Origin: Paludibacter sp.
GTDB lineage: Bacteria; Bacteroidota; Bacteroidia; Bacteroidales; Paludibacteraceae
Reading direction: 5' to 3'
NCBI GenBank assembly: GCA_028710895.1
Contig: JAQTTH010000020.1
Location: 1 to 64,000 of the forward strand
Length of the DNA stretch: 64,000 bases
Shown in pieces: positions 15,550 through 24,680 of the stretch. The notes below the pieces were generated by a model. That model worked only from the letters and a program-made list of their open reading frames with translations. It did no database searches and was not told the origin of the DNA. A program made the translations under genes and the position numbers. Numbering within the stretch: position 1 is the first letter of the stretch; each line of letters starts with the position of its first letter.

Positions 15550-18500
15550 TTAATTCCTGAACTGATTCAGGTTTTTCTCGAGGTAGGTATTTATTTGTGT
15601 CAACTGGTTTCGCAAATTTGTTACTTCCACACCGAATTTGTTTTTATTCTCCGGATTCGGTATCAACTTTTCCAGTTTTGCAAGATACTTTGGATCGGCA
15701 CCAATGATACCAAAAGATGACCTTATTTTATGTGCTGCCTGCTGTAAAACCTCAAACTCTCCGGTTCTCATCCATGTGCCCAGATTTGTCAGTAATTCAT
15801 TCGATTGTTTCAGAAATAAACTAATCATATTCATTTCGAAACTCTTATCACCTCCCGATAATTCTTTCAGCATTGTAAACGAAACGATATCCTGTTTTTC
15901 CTTTTTGGCTTCCTGATTGGTACGGTGTGCTTTTGCACCACTTACAGGGCGTACCCACGAACTGATAGCATTTAGAAAATCCTGCTTTACATAGGGTTTC
16001 GATATAAAATCATTCATGCCTTTTTCAAAGCAAATTTCCCATTCACCCAGCAGCGAATGTGCCGAACAGGCAATAATCGGAATATCCAGTTTCAATTCTT
16101 CCCGTATGATTCTTGTTGCTTCGTATCCATCCATATTGGGCATTTGAAGGTCCATAAGGATTAGGTCATACTCATTAGCTTTTACTTTTTCAATAGCCAC
16201 AAGTCCATCTTCAGCAATATCTATAATGGCATTGTTTTGCTTGAGGAAAGTACTTGCCAGTATCTGATTCAGTTCATTATCCTCAGCTATCAGAATTCTG
16301 AAATCTGCCATACTTTTAGCCTGAGCTGGTTCTTCAGCAATAACAAGTTCCTCGGTTTCAGTTTTGGTGCTTATTTCGAAATCAATTTCAAACGAAAACA
16401 ACGAACCTTTTCCGGGATTACTCGACAATTCAATCTTGCTGTTGTGTTTTTCCACTAACATCTTGACAATATTCAGTCCAAGACCTGTGCCTCCAAAAAT
16501 ACGGGTAGTAGAGGCTTCGGCCTGCGTAAATCGTTCAAATATTTCTTCCTGTTTGTCTTTCGATATACCAATACCCGTATCGCTCACAATAAACTTAATA
16601 TGGGACACTTCCGGGGTTTGGTGTAATTCTATAATCTTTAGTTTAACCGAGCCTTCGCTCGTGAATTTTATAGCATTGCTAATGAGGTTAGTCAGAATCT
16701 GAATAAGGCGGGTTTGGTCACCAATCACAAAATCGGGAATCTCATGGTCGATACTCGAAAGCAGTTTAATTCCCTTTGCTGCAGCTTTAGGAGCTTCCAG
16801 TTTAATGACATATTCGGCAATCGATTTCAGATTGATACTGCTTCTTTCCAACTGAATAGCACCGCTTTCGAGCTTTGATGTATCCAGGATATCGTTGATA
16901 ATCACCATTAGATTTTGTGAAGCACTGGCAACAATGTTGACATGCTTTTCCTGTTCGGGAGTGAGTGGAGTTGATTTCAGTAAATCGTTGAACCCGATGA
17001 TAGCATTCAGCGGAGTGCGTATTTCGTGCGTCATATTCGACAAAAATATATCCTTTGCTTTTGTTGCCATCTCGCTGTTTCGCATAGCATTCTCCAGCTG
17101 CTCTTCCATTTCTTTCCGTGCTGTGATATCTCTGCTTATCGAAATAAATTCTACAGGCACATTCATATCATTCACAAAAGGTACTATGGAGGTGTCTACC
17201 CAAAAATATTCACCCGATTTGGTTCTGTTTTTAAATTCACCCTGCCATATTTTCCCCGATTTGATCGTTTTCCAAACCAGGGCCATATATTCTTTCGGAT
17301 GTTCTCCCGAATTTAAAATCTTATTGTCTTTTCCTATCAGTTCCGATTCCGAATAACCCGATATCTCACAGAACTTAGCATTGACCGATTTGAGAATACC
17401 GTTTTTATCCGTTACCGAAAGAATGGCGGTTTTGTCGAGTGCATTACGCAGTTGTTCGATTTCGTTCATCGACTTTTTAAGCGCCGAAATATCGTGTGCG
17501 ATGGCCATAAATCCGGTAATTTCATTCTTACTGTTCCGGAGCGCAGTCATCGATAGTTCAGTAACTATCCTTTTCTTATCTTTGGCAATGTAGGTCCATT
17601 CATGCACATCCTTTAAACCCAATCCTGCCTTCAGAATAAATACATCAGAGTGGGCCACATACGGTCTGTTCAGTTCTATAGCCAATGCCTCGGCTCTTTC
17701 GGTTATTTCCTTGGCATCGTGGAGCATAAGCGGACTCTTCTTATTGACAAGCTCTTCTGCTTTGAATCCCAGCATCCGCTCAGCACCTTTGTTGAACAGG
17801 GTTATTATTCCTTTCGAATTGGTTGTAATAACCGAATAATCAGTCCCGTTTAGTATGGAGTTCTGAAACTCAACAAGGCTTAATGTTTCTTCCTTTCTCT
17901 TTAGCTCTTCAGTTACATCGCGTGCAATGGCATACCATTCGCCCGACTGAGAATTAGAATTTGCTATGAGGCTCAAATGGATGTATCCATCTTTCTTTTT
18001 TTTGTAGCGTATAACTAAATTGCTACTTTTTTTCCCTTCAGTCAGGTTTCTGATCTCTTCTTTAGCCACCGGTAAATCATCCGGATGAATATGGCTTATG
18101 AAAGGAGTGTGTATCAATTCTTCAGATTTCCATCCCAAAATGGAAGTAAATGCAGGATTTATTTTCCTGAAATTACCTTCAGCATCCACAATACATATTA
18201 AATCCACAGCCAGATTAAATAGTTTCTCCAGTTTCTCGCGTTCAAAGTTTCTTTTTCTCGATACAATTTGAGATACAACTTCTTTGGCCAGCAATTCCAG
18301 GGCCTGTAACTGATTCGCACTTAACTTTTTGGGTTCACGGTCGATGACACATAGTGTACCCAGATTATATCCATCGGGGTCGGTGAGGGGATACCCTGCA
18401 TAAAAACGTATATTAGGCTGGTCGGTTACGAGGGGATTGTTACTAAAACGATTATCGGTTGTAGCATCTTCCACTTCGAACGCATCGAAGCCCATTATAG

Positions 18501-18738
18501 CATGCTGACAAAAGGATATTTCGCGGGGTGTATGTGTTGCTTCCAGTCCAATCCGCGATTTAAACCATTGACGATCCTTGTCAATAAGGCTTACAAGGGC
18601 GATGGGAACGCCGCAAATTAATGACGCAAGCTGGGTTAGCCGGTCAAATTCCGCTTCGTTGTTTGTGTCCAGAATGTTGTATTCGTCTAATGCTGCTAAA
18701 CGTTTTTCTTCATTTTCGGGGATTGGATACTGTTTCAT
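15550..18738 (-). CDS. Cytosolic hybrid histidine kinase: GAF, three PAS, HisKA, HATPase, REC, Hpt
   Basis: The 1062-residue protein lacks signal peptide and membrane helices. In order: a GAF domain (about 20-165), three PAS domains (about 175-280, 295-420, 430-545), HisKA with acceptor His near 570 in M-T-H-E-I-R-T-P-L-N, HATPase (about 670-790) with T-G-I-G-I and F-G-G-T-G-L-G-L, a receiver domain (about 815-930) with Asp near 862 in L-M-D-L-Q-M-P-N-M-D-G, and a C-terminal Hpt domain with His near 1001 in A-A-H-K-I-R-S-S. It is therefore a complete His-Asp-His phosphorelay. I use ATG 18738, not the GTG four codons earlier. The final response regulator must lie elsewhere. The signal is unknown, though PAS arrays often bind haem, flavin or small ligands. 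Confidence 0.93.
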   Translation of the reverse strand: MKQYPIPENEEKRLAALDEYNILDTNNEAEFDRLTQLASLICGVPIALVSLIDKDRQWFKSRIGLEATHTPREISFCQHAIMGFDAFEVEDATTDNRFSNNPLVTDQPNIRFYAGYPLTDPDGYNLGTLCVIDREPKKLSANQLQALELLAKEVVSQIVSRKRNFEREKLEKLFNLAVDLICIVDAEGNFRKINPAFTSILGWKSEELIHTPFISHIHPDDLPVAKEEIRNLTEGKKSSNLVIRYKKKKDGYIHLSLIANSNSQSGEWYAIARDVTEELKRKEETLSLVEFQNSILNGTDYSVITTNSKGIITLFNKGAERMLGFKAEELVNKKSPLMLHDAKEITERAEALAIELNRPYVAHSDVFILKAGLGLKDVHEWTYIAKDKKRIVTELSMTALRNSKNEITGFMAIAHDISALKKSMNEIEQLRNALDKTAILSVTDKNGILKSVNAKFCEISGYSESELIGKDNKILNSGEHPKEYMALVWKTIKSGKIWQGEFKNRTKSGEYFWVDTSIVPFVNDMNVPVEFISISRDITARKEMEEQLENAMRNSEMATKAKDIFLSNMTHEIRTPLNAIIGFNDLLKSTPLTPEQEKHVNIVASASQNLMVIINDILDTSKLESGAIQLERSSINLKSIAEYVIKLEAPKAAAKGIKLLSSIDHEIPDFVIGDQTRLIQILTNLISNAIKFTSEGSVKLKIIELHQTPEVSHIKFIVSDTGIGISKDKQEEIFERFTQAEASTTRIFGGTGLGLNIVKMLVEKHNSKIELSSNPGKGSLFSFEIDFEISTKTETEELVIAEEPAQAKSMADFRILIAEDNELNQILASTFLKQNNAIIDIAEDGLVAIEKVKANEYDLILMDLQMPNMDGYEATRIIREELKLDIPIIACSAHSLLGEWEICFEKGMNDFISKPYVKQDFLNAISSWVRPVSGAKAHRTNQEAKKEKQDIVSFTMLKELSGGDKSFEMNMISLFLKQSNELLTNLGTWMRTGEFEVLQQAAHKIRSSFGIIGADPKYLAKLEKLIPNPENKNKFGVEVTNLRNQLTQINTYLEKNLNQFRN

Positions 18739-18990
18739 ATGATTGAACACTATTTATCGGATAATTAGCATTGTTTCTGATACCGAAGCCATGCAACTTA
18801 CAGTTTATTTTTTTTATAAACGAATATTTATCCTGAAAGTTGACAATTGCGCTGTAATTTGCATAACAAAATGTAAATATAAAGGATTTTCCCCGTACAG
18901 CCATAGCATACTCACAATCAATTCCTTTAATTATATCACACTTCACCCAGGTGCGTTACAGAGACATTGATTGGTTACAACTTTTTTAAA

Positions 18991-19028
18991 AATAAAGAGA
19001 GACACCCTTTTGTGAGTGTCTCTTTATT
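18991..19028 (-). terminator. Terminator after nitroreductase/rhodanese pair
   Basis: Arm AATAAAGAGAGACAC pairs with GTGTCTCTTTATT, with T-rich sequence following on the minus strand. Confidence 0.8.
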
Positions 19029-19038
19029 ATGTTCCGGT

Positions 19039-19431
19039 TTAGCAACCACAACTTTTGGGTTGGTCCAACTCGCTGAGAATCCCTTCAGTCGGGTATTTAT
19101 CCCTTTTCCACCATTCCAGTCCGCCTATCAGTTCTTTTACTCTGAATCCCAATTTTGTCATGTTTAAAGCCCCTTTTGTAGAAGCATTACAGCCTATTCC
19201 ATCGCAATAAGTTACATATAGCATCGATTTATCCAAATGGCTTGTCGTTTCGTTGGTCATTTCCCGATGGGGTAAGTTTATTGCATTTTGAATATGTTCA
19301 TTCAGATATGCCTCATGCGAACGGGCATCAATAACAATGACTTTATCGCCCCGGCTAACAGACTCATATAAGTCCCATGAGTCTATTTCAAACTCCAGTT
19401 TATGACTGTAATAGTTTAGTTGTTCTTCCAT
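19039..19431 (-). CDS. Rhodanese-domain protein with Cys-rich tail
   Basis: The start at 19431 lies 11 bp after the nitroreductase stop codon; the longer frame overlapping that gene is rejected. The 130-residue single rhodanese domain contains V-I-D-A-R-S near 34, a active-site loop C-D-G-I-G-C-N-A-S-T-K-G with Cys76 as persulfide cysteine and Cys81 within the loop, and ends P-K-S-C-G-C. Rhodaneses carry sulfane sulfur. The second loop cysteine and the Cys-Gly-Cys tail suggest additional thiol or metal chemistry, but that is inference. It is co-transcribed with the nitroreductase. Confidence 0.85.
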   Translation of the reverse strand: MEEQLNYYSHKLEFEIDSWDLYESVSRGDKVIVIDARSHEAYLNEHIQNAINLPHREMTNETTSHLDKSMLYVTYCDGIGCNASTKGALNMTKLGFRVKELIGGLEWWKRDKYPTEGILSELDQPKSCGC

Positions 19432-19442
19432 TTTAGTGTTGT

Positions 19443-20165
19443 TTAGATCTCGTGATAAACTTCGTCGAAAGGGACTCTCATTCGGTCGCCCCAAATTCCG
19501 TTTTCTTCTCTTATTCCACAGGAAACAACCATATTTACTTCGGCACCATAAGGCAAATTCAGCATGCGTTTCACTTTTAGTCCATCAAAACCTTCCATGG
19601 GGCAGGTATCGTAGCTTTCGGCAGCCATTGCCAGCATAAAGGTTTGTACTGCCAGCGCACAGGTTTTATGAACAACTACTCTTACATCGTTCTCAGATAC
19701 CTGATAGGTGATGGGTCTAAAAATACCAATGAGGTTTACAAGTAATTTACGCACAATTCCGAAAATGCCTAAAAAACGGGAATATAAAAATGGCATTACT
19801 TTTCCATAATATAACTGACTCCTTTTGATTCTTTTCTCCTGTTTCTCTTTGGGGCTGTTTTTCAGAATATTCTGAGTTTCCAACTCCAAAACCTTGTTGG
19901 CTCTTTTGCGATAAAGGTCCCGTCTTGTTACAAACACTACCATCTGTTGGGCAGTGGTAGCCGCCTGCTGATCCAGACAGGCAACAGCAAGTTTTTTTAG
20001 TATCTCAGGATTGGTAATGTGATAAAACTCCCAAAGCTGCATATTGGAGCTGTTAGGGGCTAATGTAGCAAGTTCTAAACAGTGTTTTACTTTTTCTGTA
20101 TCAAGCGGGATATTTTTGTAATTTCTTACTGAACGTCGGTAATTGATTATTTCTTCAAATGTCAT
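19443..20165 (-). CDS. Nitroreductase-family flavoprotein
   Basis: The 240-residue protein opens with the nitroreductase FMN-binding signature Y-R-R-S-V-R-N-Y near residues 8-15, has L-A-P-N-S-S-N-M-Q-L-W-E-F near 35-47 and ends with E-E-N-G-I-W-G-D-R. The family (PF00881) uses FMN and NAD(P)H to reduce nitro groups, quinones or flavins. A longer-than-usual middle segment (about 75-135) is rich in Arg and Lys. It leads a two-gene operon with the rhodanese gene 11 bp downstream. Confidence 0.88.
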   Translation of the reverse strand: MTFEEIINYRRSVRNYKNIPLDTEKVKHCLELATLAPNSSNMQLWEFYHITNPEILKKLAVACLDQQAATTAQQMVVFVTRRDLYRKRANKVLELETQNILKNSPKEKQEKRIKRSQLYYGKVMPFLYSRFLGIFGIVRKLLVNLIGIFRPITYQVSENDVRVVVHKTCALAVQTFMLAMAAESYDTCPMEGFDGLKVKRMLNLPYGAEVNMVVSCGIREENGIWGDRMRVPFDEVYHEI

Positions 20166-20229
20166 TTGCGATGTGTATTTGTATATTGCTAATTAAACGG
20201 TTGTTTTACCTGAAAGTTTGATTAAAATC

Positions 20230-20372
20230 TTATTCGCAGCAAAAATACCCAATTTTAGTTAGTTTTGTTTCTGAAAAAATGATTTATATTTGCAGTACAG
20301 ATTTTAGTTCCCGGGTTTTAGATATAAAGTTTATAAAAAGAAAGAGGCCTTCGTGAGAAAGCCTCTTTTTGC
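20230..20372 (+). ncRNA. Candidate small RNA cassette A (promoter plus terminator)
   Basis: A promoter-like block (TTTCTGAAAAAATGATT then box TATATTTG at 20285-20292) is followed about 75 bases later by a hairpin (AAAGAGGC/GCCTCTTT, GTGA loop, 20341-20370) ending in T5. There is no open frame of note between. A sister cassette with the same promoter block, hairpin and post-hairpin sequence lies at 21601-21728. The predicted RNA runs from about 20298 to 20370. The hairpin is near-symmetric, so it could also stop minus-strand transcripts of the 20509 gene. Confidence 0.5.
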
Positions 20373-20392
20373 GTAATGTGAGGTTGTGTTAT

Positions 20393-20440
20393 GTCGGAAC
20401 CATGATTAATTAGGATAAAACGATGTGTCAGATTGTCGGA
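20393..20440. repeat. Dispersed GTCTGAACC-type repeat, degenerate copy
   Basis: GTCGGAACCATGATTAATTAG with following AAAACGAT resembles the element at 23197-23289 and 28674-28762, which begin GTCTGAACC or GTCTAAACC and contain GATTAA blocks. Confidence 0.45.
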
Positions 20441-20508
20441 ACTATCTTTCTTTGTTCATATCTAGTCTGGTGGCTATGCCATAAAACCCAAAATAGTACT
20501 GCAGCCTT

Positions 20509-21387
20509 TTATTTGTTGTTTATTTTTTTTAAATCGTCAAATTTTATATAATCATATTCCGGTGTACATTTTAAAAGTTGGTCTAATACCGAAATATGTC
20601 CGGCACCAAATAACACTAAAATTCTATCATTAGGCGAAGTCGTTACCTGTTGAATGTTTCTAAAGATTCTCAAATTTCGATCATACCAATATGTTGCTAA
20701 TGCGTCTGCACCATTATATTTCCCATTCTTAAAATCACCTAACAGATAGTAGCCATAATCTCTTAAGAATCTTTTTGGGGAATTGAAGTATTTAAAATAG
20801 TCAAAAAGCGGGATTTTAGTATTTAGTTCTGTTTCGTATTCAACCCATTTTTTATAATCCGAATTGGCTTTGAATGTATAGTCTTTAAATATTTCGTCGA
20901 TGTATGGTTTAATTACGCTCGAATCTTTCGTTTCTGTCAGGTCGTCAGCAATAGTGCTTGCATCAACTGAATAAATAGTATCTAATTTAGATCTATCTAC
21001 AAGTCTAAACGCTATTTGTTGTATTTCATCCCGCCCTAAATCTTTCTCACCTGTTTTATATTTTCTGTATTTTTCCATGGCTTTCCATTTTACAGGTGCT
21101 TCAATACAAATTTTAGTAGGTTTAAATAAAGCGATATAGTCTAATAATTTTTGTAGCTCTTTTTGCTTTTGTTCCGACAAAATATCAATCTGTTTCGATT
21201 TATCAACTTTATTGGCATCAAGGTTTGGATATCCAAAATGAAAAGTACCCAAAAGAAATATTTTAGGTAAACTGTCAATTCCCTTTGGTATCAGAAATTC
21301 ATCAGGATCTTTAATTGTTTGTGCGTTTGTAATAAGGGTGCTCAGTAATAATCCGAACAGCAAAAGATAGTATTTAAAATGTATCAT
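20509..21387 (-). CDS. DUF5694-like secreted protein (TraB/ChaN-like fold)
   Basis: The 292-residue protein has a cleavable signal peptide (M-I-H-F-K...N-A-Q, about 22 residues) and no lipobox. It shows L-L-G-T-F-H-F-G-Y-P-N (His50), a conserved I-C-I-E-A-P (Glu96) and a late V-L-F-G-A-G-H-I-S-V-L motif. This is the same order of catalytic-looking residues seen in TraB/PrgY/GumN-type proteins, and fits DUF5694. Members are thought to be metal-dependent peptidase or haem-related proteins but have no settled activity. It is transcribed alone between the two small-RNA-like cassettes. Confidence 0.78.
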   Translation of the reverse strand: MIHFKYYLLLFGLLLSTLITNAQTIKDPDEFLIPKGIDSLPKIFLLGTFHFGYPNLDANKVDKSKQIDILSEQKQKELQKLLDYIALFKPTKICIEAPVKWKAMEKYRKYKTGEKDLGRDEIQQIAFRLVDRSKLDTIYSVDASTIADDLTETKDSSVIKPYIDEIFKDYTFKANSDYKKWVEYETELNTKIPLFDYFKYFNSPKRFLRDYGYYLLGDFKNGKYNGADALATYWYDRNLRIFRNIQQVTTSPNDRILVLFGAGHISVLDQLLKCTPEYDYIKFDDLKKINNK

Positions 21388-21429
21388 ATTCCAATTTTAT
21401 TCGTTTTGATTCGTAAAATAACTTTCGTT

Positions 21430-21512
21430 GTTGTAGTCTCCATACTACGACAAATTAGTAACAAGGCCCAGCCTTGTGATACTTTATTTAATTTGAAATT
21501 TAAGATTATTGG
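21430..21512. repeat. Dispersed repeat, GTAGTCTCCAT type, copy 1
   Basis: The stretch starting GTTGTAGTCTCCATACTACG and ending in TTTGAAATTTAAG aligns with 28494-28565 (GTAGTCTCCATTAG ... CTTTGTGATTCTTTATT ... TTTGAAATTTAA). Shared blocks in the same order indicate common descent. Confidence 0.55.
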
Positions 21513-21600
21513 GTTCACCTAATAACCTAAAAATATTACGCTAAGCTTAACGAGAGAGAAACCTGAATTGTTCATTGCTGTATTATCTTTCGTGAAACTA

Positions 21601-21728
21601 CCCAATTTTGGGTATTTCTGTTTCTGAGTAAATGATTTATATTTGCAAGCTTGGATTATGATTTAAATATAAATCATAGGGTTTGCTAGACATAAAAAAG
21701 AGGCCTTCGTGAGAAAGCCTCTTTTTGC
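21601..21728 (+). ncRNA. Candidate small RNA cassette B (promoter plus terminator)
   Basis: The second cassette has GTTTCTGAGTAAATGATT, the box TATATTTG (21638-21645), about 50 divergent bases including a small hairpin (ATGATTTAAATATAAATCAT), and an AAAGAGGC/GCCTCTTT hairpin with T5 (21695-21725). Promoter, terminator and the 20 bases after the terminator match cassette A, while the RNA body does not. Predicted transcript runs from about 21651 to 21727. The hairpin may also terminate the 21804 gene on the minus strand. Confidence 0.5.
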
Positions 21729-21803
21729 GTTATGTAAGGTTGTGCTATAGTTGAATAGCAATTAAAATCAGATGAAATGATATATAAGGTTGTAGCATCT
21801 CTC

Positions 21804-23126
21804 TCAATACCGAATCGAGTCTTGTGACATTGCTGTGATTACTTCGTTTTGAAAATTATATAGTTTCACGTAGGTTTGCGAAGAAGCTGTAGCATTCTGA
21901 GGAGTAATAACAACAAAACTCATGGTGGTGGGAGCTACCCCATTATGATCAATCCAGGTTCCTGAATTTGCATAAATGCATTTCTCTGCTTTATAGTTTG
22001 TCGACGCAATAATCTTTGGATCGTGTGTATGACCGAATATAACCATTCTTTTATCCGAACCGGGGTTCAGAAAATACTGATTCGTTGCCTGAAACTCCGA
22101 TTCACTTGCCTGACCCGAATTGGCTATTGCCTGACTTACAGGAATAGGTATAGCCACGTGATTGAGCGTTTGTCGTTGAGTCCAGCTATCCTGAATACCT
22201 TTATAGAACCTGACATCTATCACTCCGCCGGGAGTGGTTTGATAGGGAAGTATATCGTTTACAGCATAGTTTCCATTAAAACCATTTACATTGGTGACGA
22301 TAATCTTCTCGTCAAATTTGTTGGCTATCGGGTAAGTGGCTAATGCCTTGCTCCATACATACCAGTATACATACATCAAACTCTGACTTGCATCCGCCAA
22401 AGTATTCTGCGTGACAACAGGGGGGGTGTCGGCAGGCGTTGCCGGTTCCTGCATTACATGCAGCACAGCTATTCTTGTGTAAAAATAGCCCGGAGGCAAA
22501 ATGGTACCCGGAGCAATATTCTGATTGGAAACAGGGTCGGGGGCACAGAAGAAATTATAACGATGTCCATGTTCAATGGCTATCTCAGGTATATTCACCG
22601 GCGAATAAGTTCCCAGGCCCTGTTCATTATCCCGGGCCTGATGTATTCCGGGAAGTATACGCTCCACATTGGCGGCCGTAATAGTCAAATCATGATTCCC
22701 AGGCACATAGGTTACGCGTATCTTCTTTTCTTTGATGATGCTATTAAAAGCATCTATCACGCCTTTATTGGTTGCTGCAATTCGTTTTACAAAATCGGAC
22801 TGATCTTTTCCCTGATACGTATCCACATTGGCCGGTACAAACCATTCGTCGAGCATATCGCCGGCAATAACCAATTCTTTTACGTTGGGTGCAGCTTTTA
22901 TTTGTTTGAGCAATTTCTCCAATGATCCCAGATTTTTACTGCACTCAGCATACGTCAAATCGGCACCCAGATGAAGATCACTCATCACTACGATCATGTT
23001 CCGCTCATTGCCACCATTATTAAAAGCACCTATTGTATGATCTACCGCATCGTCGGTGCACGATGAAAACAGTGTTACACACAGAACTATCAAACTCAAA
23101 ACAGCGATACGTGTCGGATTTTTCAT
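21804..23126 (-). CDS. Calcineurin-like metallophosphoesterase lipoprotein
   Basis: The 440-residue product has a lipoprotein signal (L-F-S-S-C, Cys23) and the metallophosphatase motif set: M-S-D-L-H-L-G (Asp50, His52), G-D-M-L-D-E-W (Asp90), G-N-H-D (144-146) and a late G-H-T-H-D. It therefore binds two metals and hydrolyses a phosphoester in the periplasm or at the cell surface. A long insertion of about 150 residues between G-N-H-D and G-H-T-H, rich in P and T, is not part of the minimal fold and may shape substrate choice. Single-gene transcription unit. The substrate is unknown. Confidence 0.9.
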   Translation of the reverse strand: MKNPTRIAVLSLIVLCVTLFSSCTDDAVDHTIGAFNNGGNERNMIVVMSDLHLGADLTYAECSKNLGSLEKLLKQIKAAPNVKELVIAGDMLDEWFVPANVDTYQGKDQSDFVKRIAATNKGVIDAFNSIIKEKKIRVTYVPGNHDLTITAANVERILPGIHQARDNEQGLGTYSPVNIPEIAIEHGHRYNFFCAPDPVSNQNIAPGTILPPGYFYTRIAVLHVMQEPATPADTPPVVTQNTLADASQSLMYVYWYVWSKALATYPIANKFDEKIIVTNVNGFNGNYAVNDILPYQTTPGGVIDVRFYKGIQDSWTQRQTLNHVAIPIPVSQAIANSGQASESEFQATNQYFLNPGSDKRMVIFGHTHDPKIIASTNYKAEKCIYANSGTWIDHNGVAPTTMSFVVITPQNATASSQTYVKLYNFQNEVITAMSQDSIRY

Positions 23127-23196
23127 TGGGATTGATTGTATAGTTTATTTTAGTACCTGCAAGATTGTTTGTTTTTATTGTCAATGATTCTAATCC

Positions 23197-23289
23197 GTCT
23201 GAACCACGATTAATTCAGATGAAAACGATTAATCAGAAAGTGTGAATTTTTTTATCTGATTCATCTCTGCTGTATCCTGATTCAGACTT
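23197..23289. repeat. Dispersed GTCTGAACC-type repeat with inverted ends
   Basis: It begins GTCTGAACCACGATTAATTC and ends CCTGATTCAGAC, so the terminal GTCTGAA/TTCAGAC form inverted repeats around about 80 bp. Similar elements lie at 20393 and 28674. A CGATACAAT-type fragment (CACGCAATACAATTACGCAGG, 23294-23314) follows directly. Confidence 0.6.
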
Positions 23290-23322
23290 TTTCCACGCAA
23301 TACAATTACGCAGGACATGGAC

Positions 23323-24006
23323 TTACAGACTGTTATAATATTTGATTATTTTAATAAGATTTTCTTTTTTGGTATTTCTTATTTTTTCCAGCTTAATAAA
23401 CGTTTCTATTTTGGTCCGTTGATCCTGCAATGCTTTAAGGACTGAATTCATATTCCCGATTTTGAATGCCTGGTTCTGATTGTTCACCAAATAGAACAGA
23501 TCGGTATTACTTTCATACCTCGATCGAATTAATCCTTCTATTGGTTTCGTCTCTGAGTGCTTAAATTCCACTCTTCTTTTTTGAACAAGTTTGTATTTAC
23601 CCGCTTCAAGCAATTCATAATAACCTCCTTTTTCGATAAATGACAGGTATATAAATGTAGATTCACCTAATACAATTTTAGATACGGATTGAGGACTGTC
23701 CACATAATAAATTATTCCATCCATCTTATATTCCATATGATCAGCGTAGATGTTGTAGCGAATCGGAAGTTTGAAGGCCGCTGTATCCTTTATGTAAAAT
23801 GTACCATTTATAAATTCATCATTTAAATAAGGAGTTCCATCAATGTTATCAAAATCATGATAATCTTGATTCAGGTACCTTTTTTCAAAGGGTAAAACAG
23901 ATAAGGGGTCAGGATTCGCAAATGTTATGATTTGCGGACGTTGTCCAAATGATATCAACGATGACATCATTAAGAGTGCACTGAAATAAATCTTACATGT
24001 TTTCAT
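23323..24006 (-). CDS. Hypothetical secreted protein
   Basis: The 227-residue protein has a signal peptide ending S-F-G-Q (about residue 22) and no lipobox. The mature part is mostly beta-rich and then becomes a Lys/Ile/Asn-rich helical tail (L-K-A-L-Q-D-Q-R-T-K-I-E-T-F-I-K-L-E-K-I-R). It contains F-I-N-G-T-F-Y-I-K-D and G-G-Y-Y-E-L-L-E-A-G-K-Y-K-L stretches seen in Bacteroidetes proteins of unknown function. It belongs to the minus-strand run of small genes to 28417. No function assigned. Confidence 0.7.
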   Translation of the reverse strand: MKTCKIYFSALLMMSSLISFGQRPQIITFANPDPLSVLPFEKRYLNQDYHDFDNIDGTPYLNDEFINGTFYIKDTAAFKLPIRYNIYADHMEYKMDGIIYYVDSPQSVSKIVLGESTFIYLSFIEKGGYYELLEAGKYKLVQKRRVEFKHSETKPIEGLIRSRYESNTDLFYLVNNQNQAFKIGNMNSVLKALQDQRTKIETFIKLEKIRNTKKENLIKIIKYYNSL

Positions 24007-24145
24007 ATTTCAATAATTTAAAAGATTAATATATTCATTTTCGATTCAGTTATAAAAGTTTGCTTCAAAACAATCCTTTTGTTAGAGATTTGAGTCTGAA
24101 CGACGTATTCCGTCAGCCATTGTACCAACATTTCTCTTGTATTGA

Positions 24146-24574
24146 TTATTTCAAACTCTTCTTGTATTTTACTATTTCTTTTAAATCCTCTAACTGTCTT
24201 TTTTCATCAATGTCGAGAACTAACGGAAATAATTTTCCCACAGTTTTCGCTTCTTCGAAGTTCTGTATAATTTTCTCGTTTATTTGCAAACTGAAGATTC
24301 CTAAACGGGTTTTCTCTGTAAAATAAAAACCTGTCTTTATATATTTTTCCCATATCGAAAGCCAGAAAACAGTCTTTTTCTTATAAGTCACTTTACAAAG
24401 CCATGCTTTTCCATCTTTATAAAAATTCCATTCGGGTTTTAATTCAAATTCGACATCTGTTATAATTTTAATCAATTCTTCGTAAACCCCGAAAATATCT
24501 TTTCCAAGTGCATTTTCAAGGACTTCATTTGTCGGATGAATTTCGGAATCTCTCAATAATATATTTTCTGTCAT
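24146..24574 (-). CDS. DUF3788 family protein
   Basis: This 142-residue cytosolic protein fits DUF3788 (PF12663): an N-terminal L-R-D-S-E-I-H-P-T segment, W-N-F-Y-K-D-G-K-A-W-L-C-K-V-T-Y-K-K-K-T-V-F-W near 49-71, G-F-Y-F-T-E-K near 82, and a Lys-rich C-terminal helix. The fold resembles the DUF1801/YdhG group, which bind small molecules or metals in some members, but no activity is established. It is free-standing in a run of minus-strand genes. Confidence 0.82.
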   Translation of the reverse strand: MTENILLRDSEIHPTNEVLENALGKDIFGVYEELIKIITDVEFELKPEWNFYKDGKAWLCKVTYKKKTVFWLSIWEKYIKTGFYFTEKTRLGIFSLQINEKIIQNFEEAKTVGKLFPLVLDIDEKRQLEDLKEIVKYKKSLK

Positions 24575-24680
24575 TATATGTTGATTTTGATATTTATCAG
24601 CCGCGAAACTTTTAAAATCAGAAAATTGGGTGCTCTTAATTTTCAGTTATTACTATGCTACGTTTAGCAAGGGGCTAAGC

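Noticed and set aside
16895-17356. 153-residue open frame antisense to the hybrid kinase
   Set aside because: Shadow of the PAS/HisKA coding region, whose motifs are intact.
22458-22925. 155-residue open frame antisense to the metallophosphoesterase
   Set aside because: The opposite strand has a clear enzyme with all motifs; this is a shadow frame.
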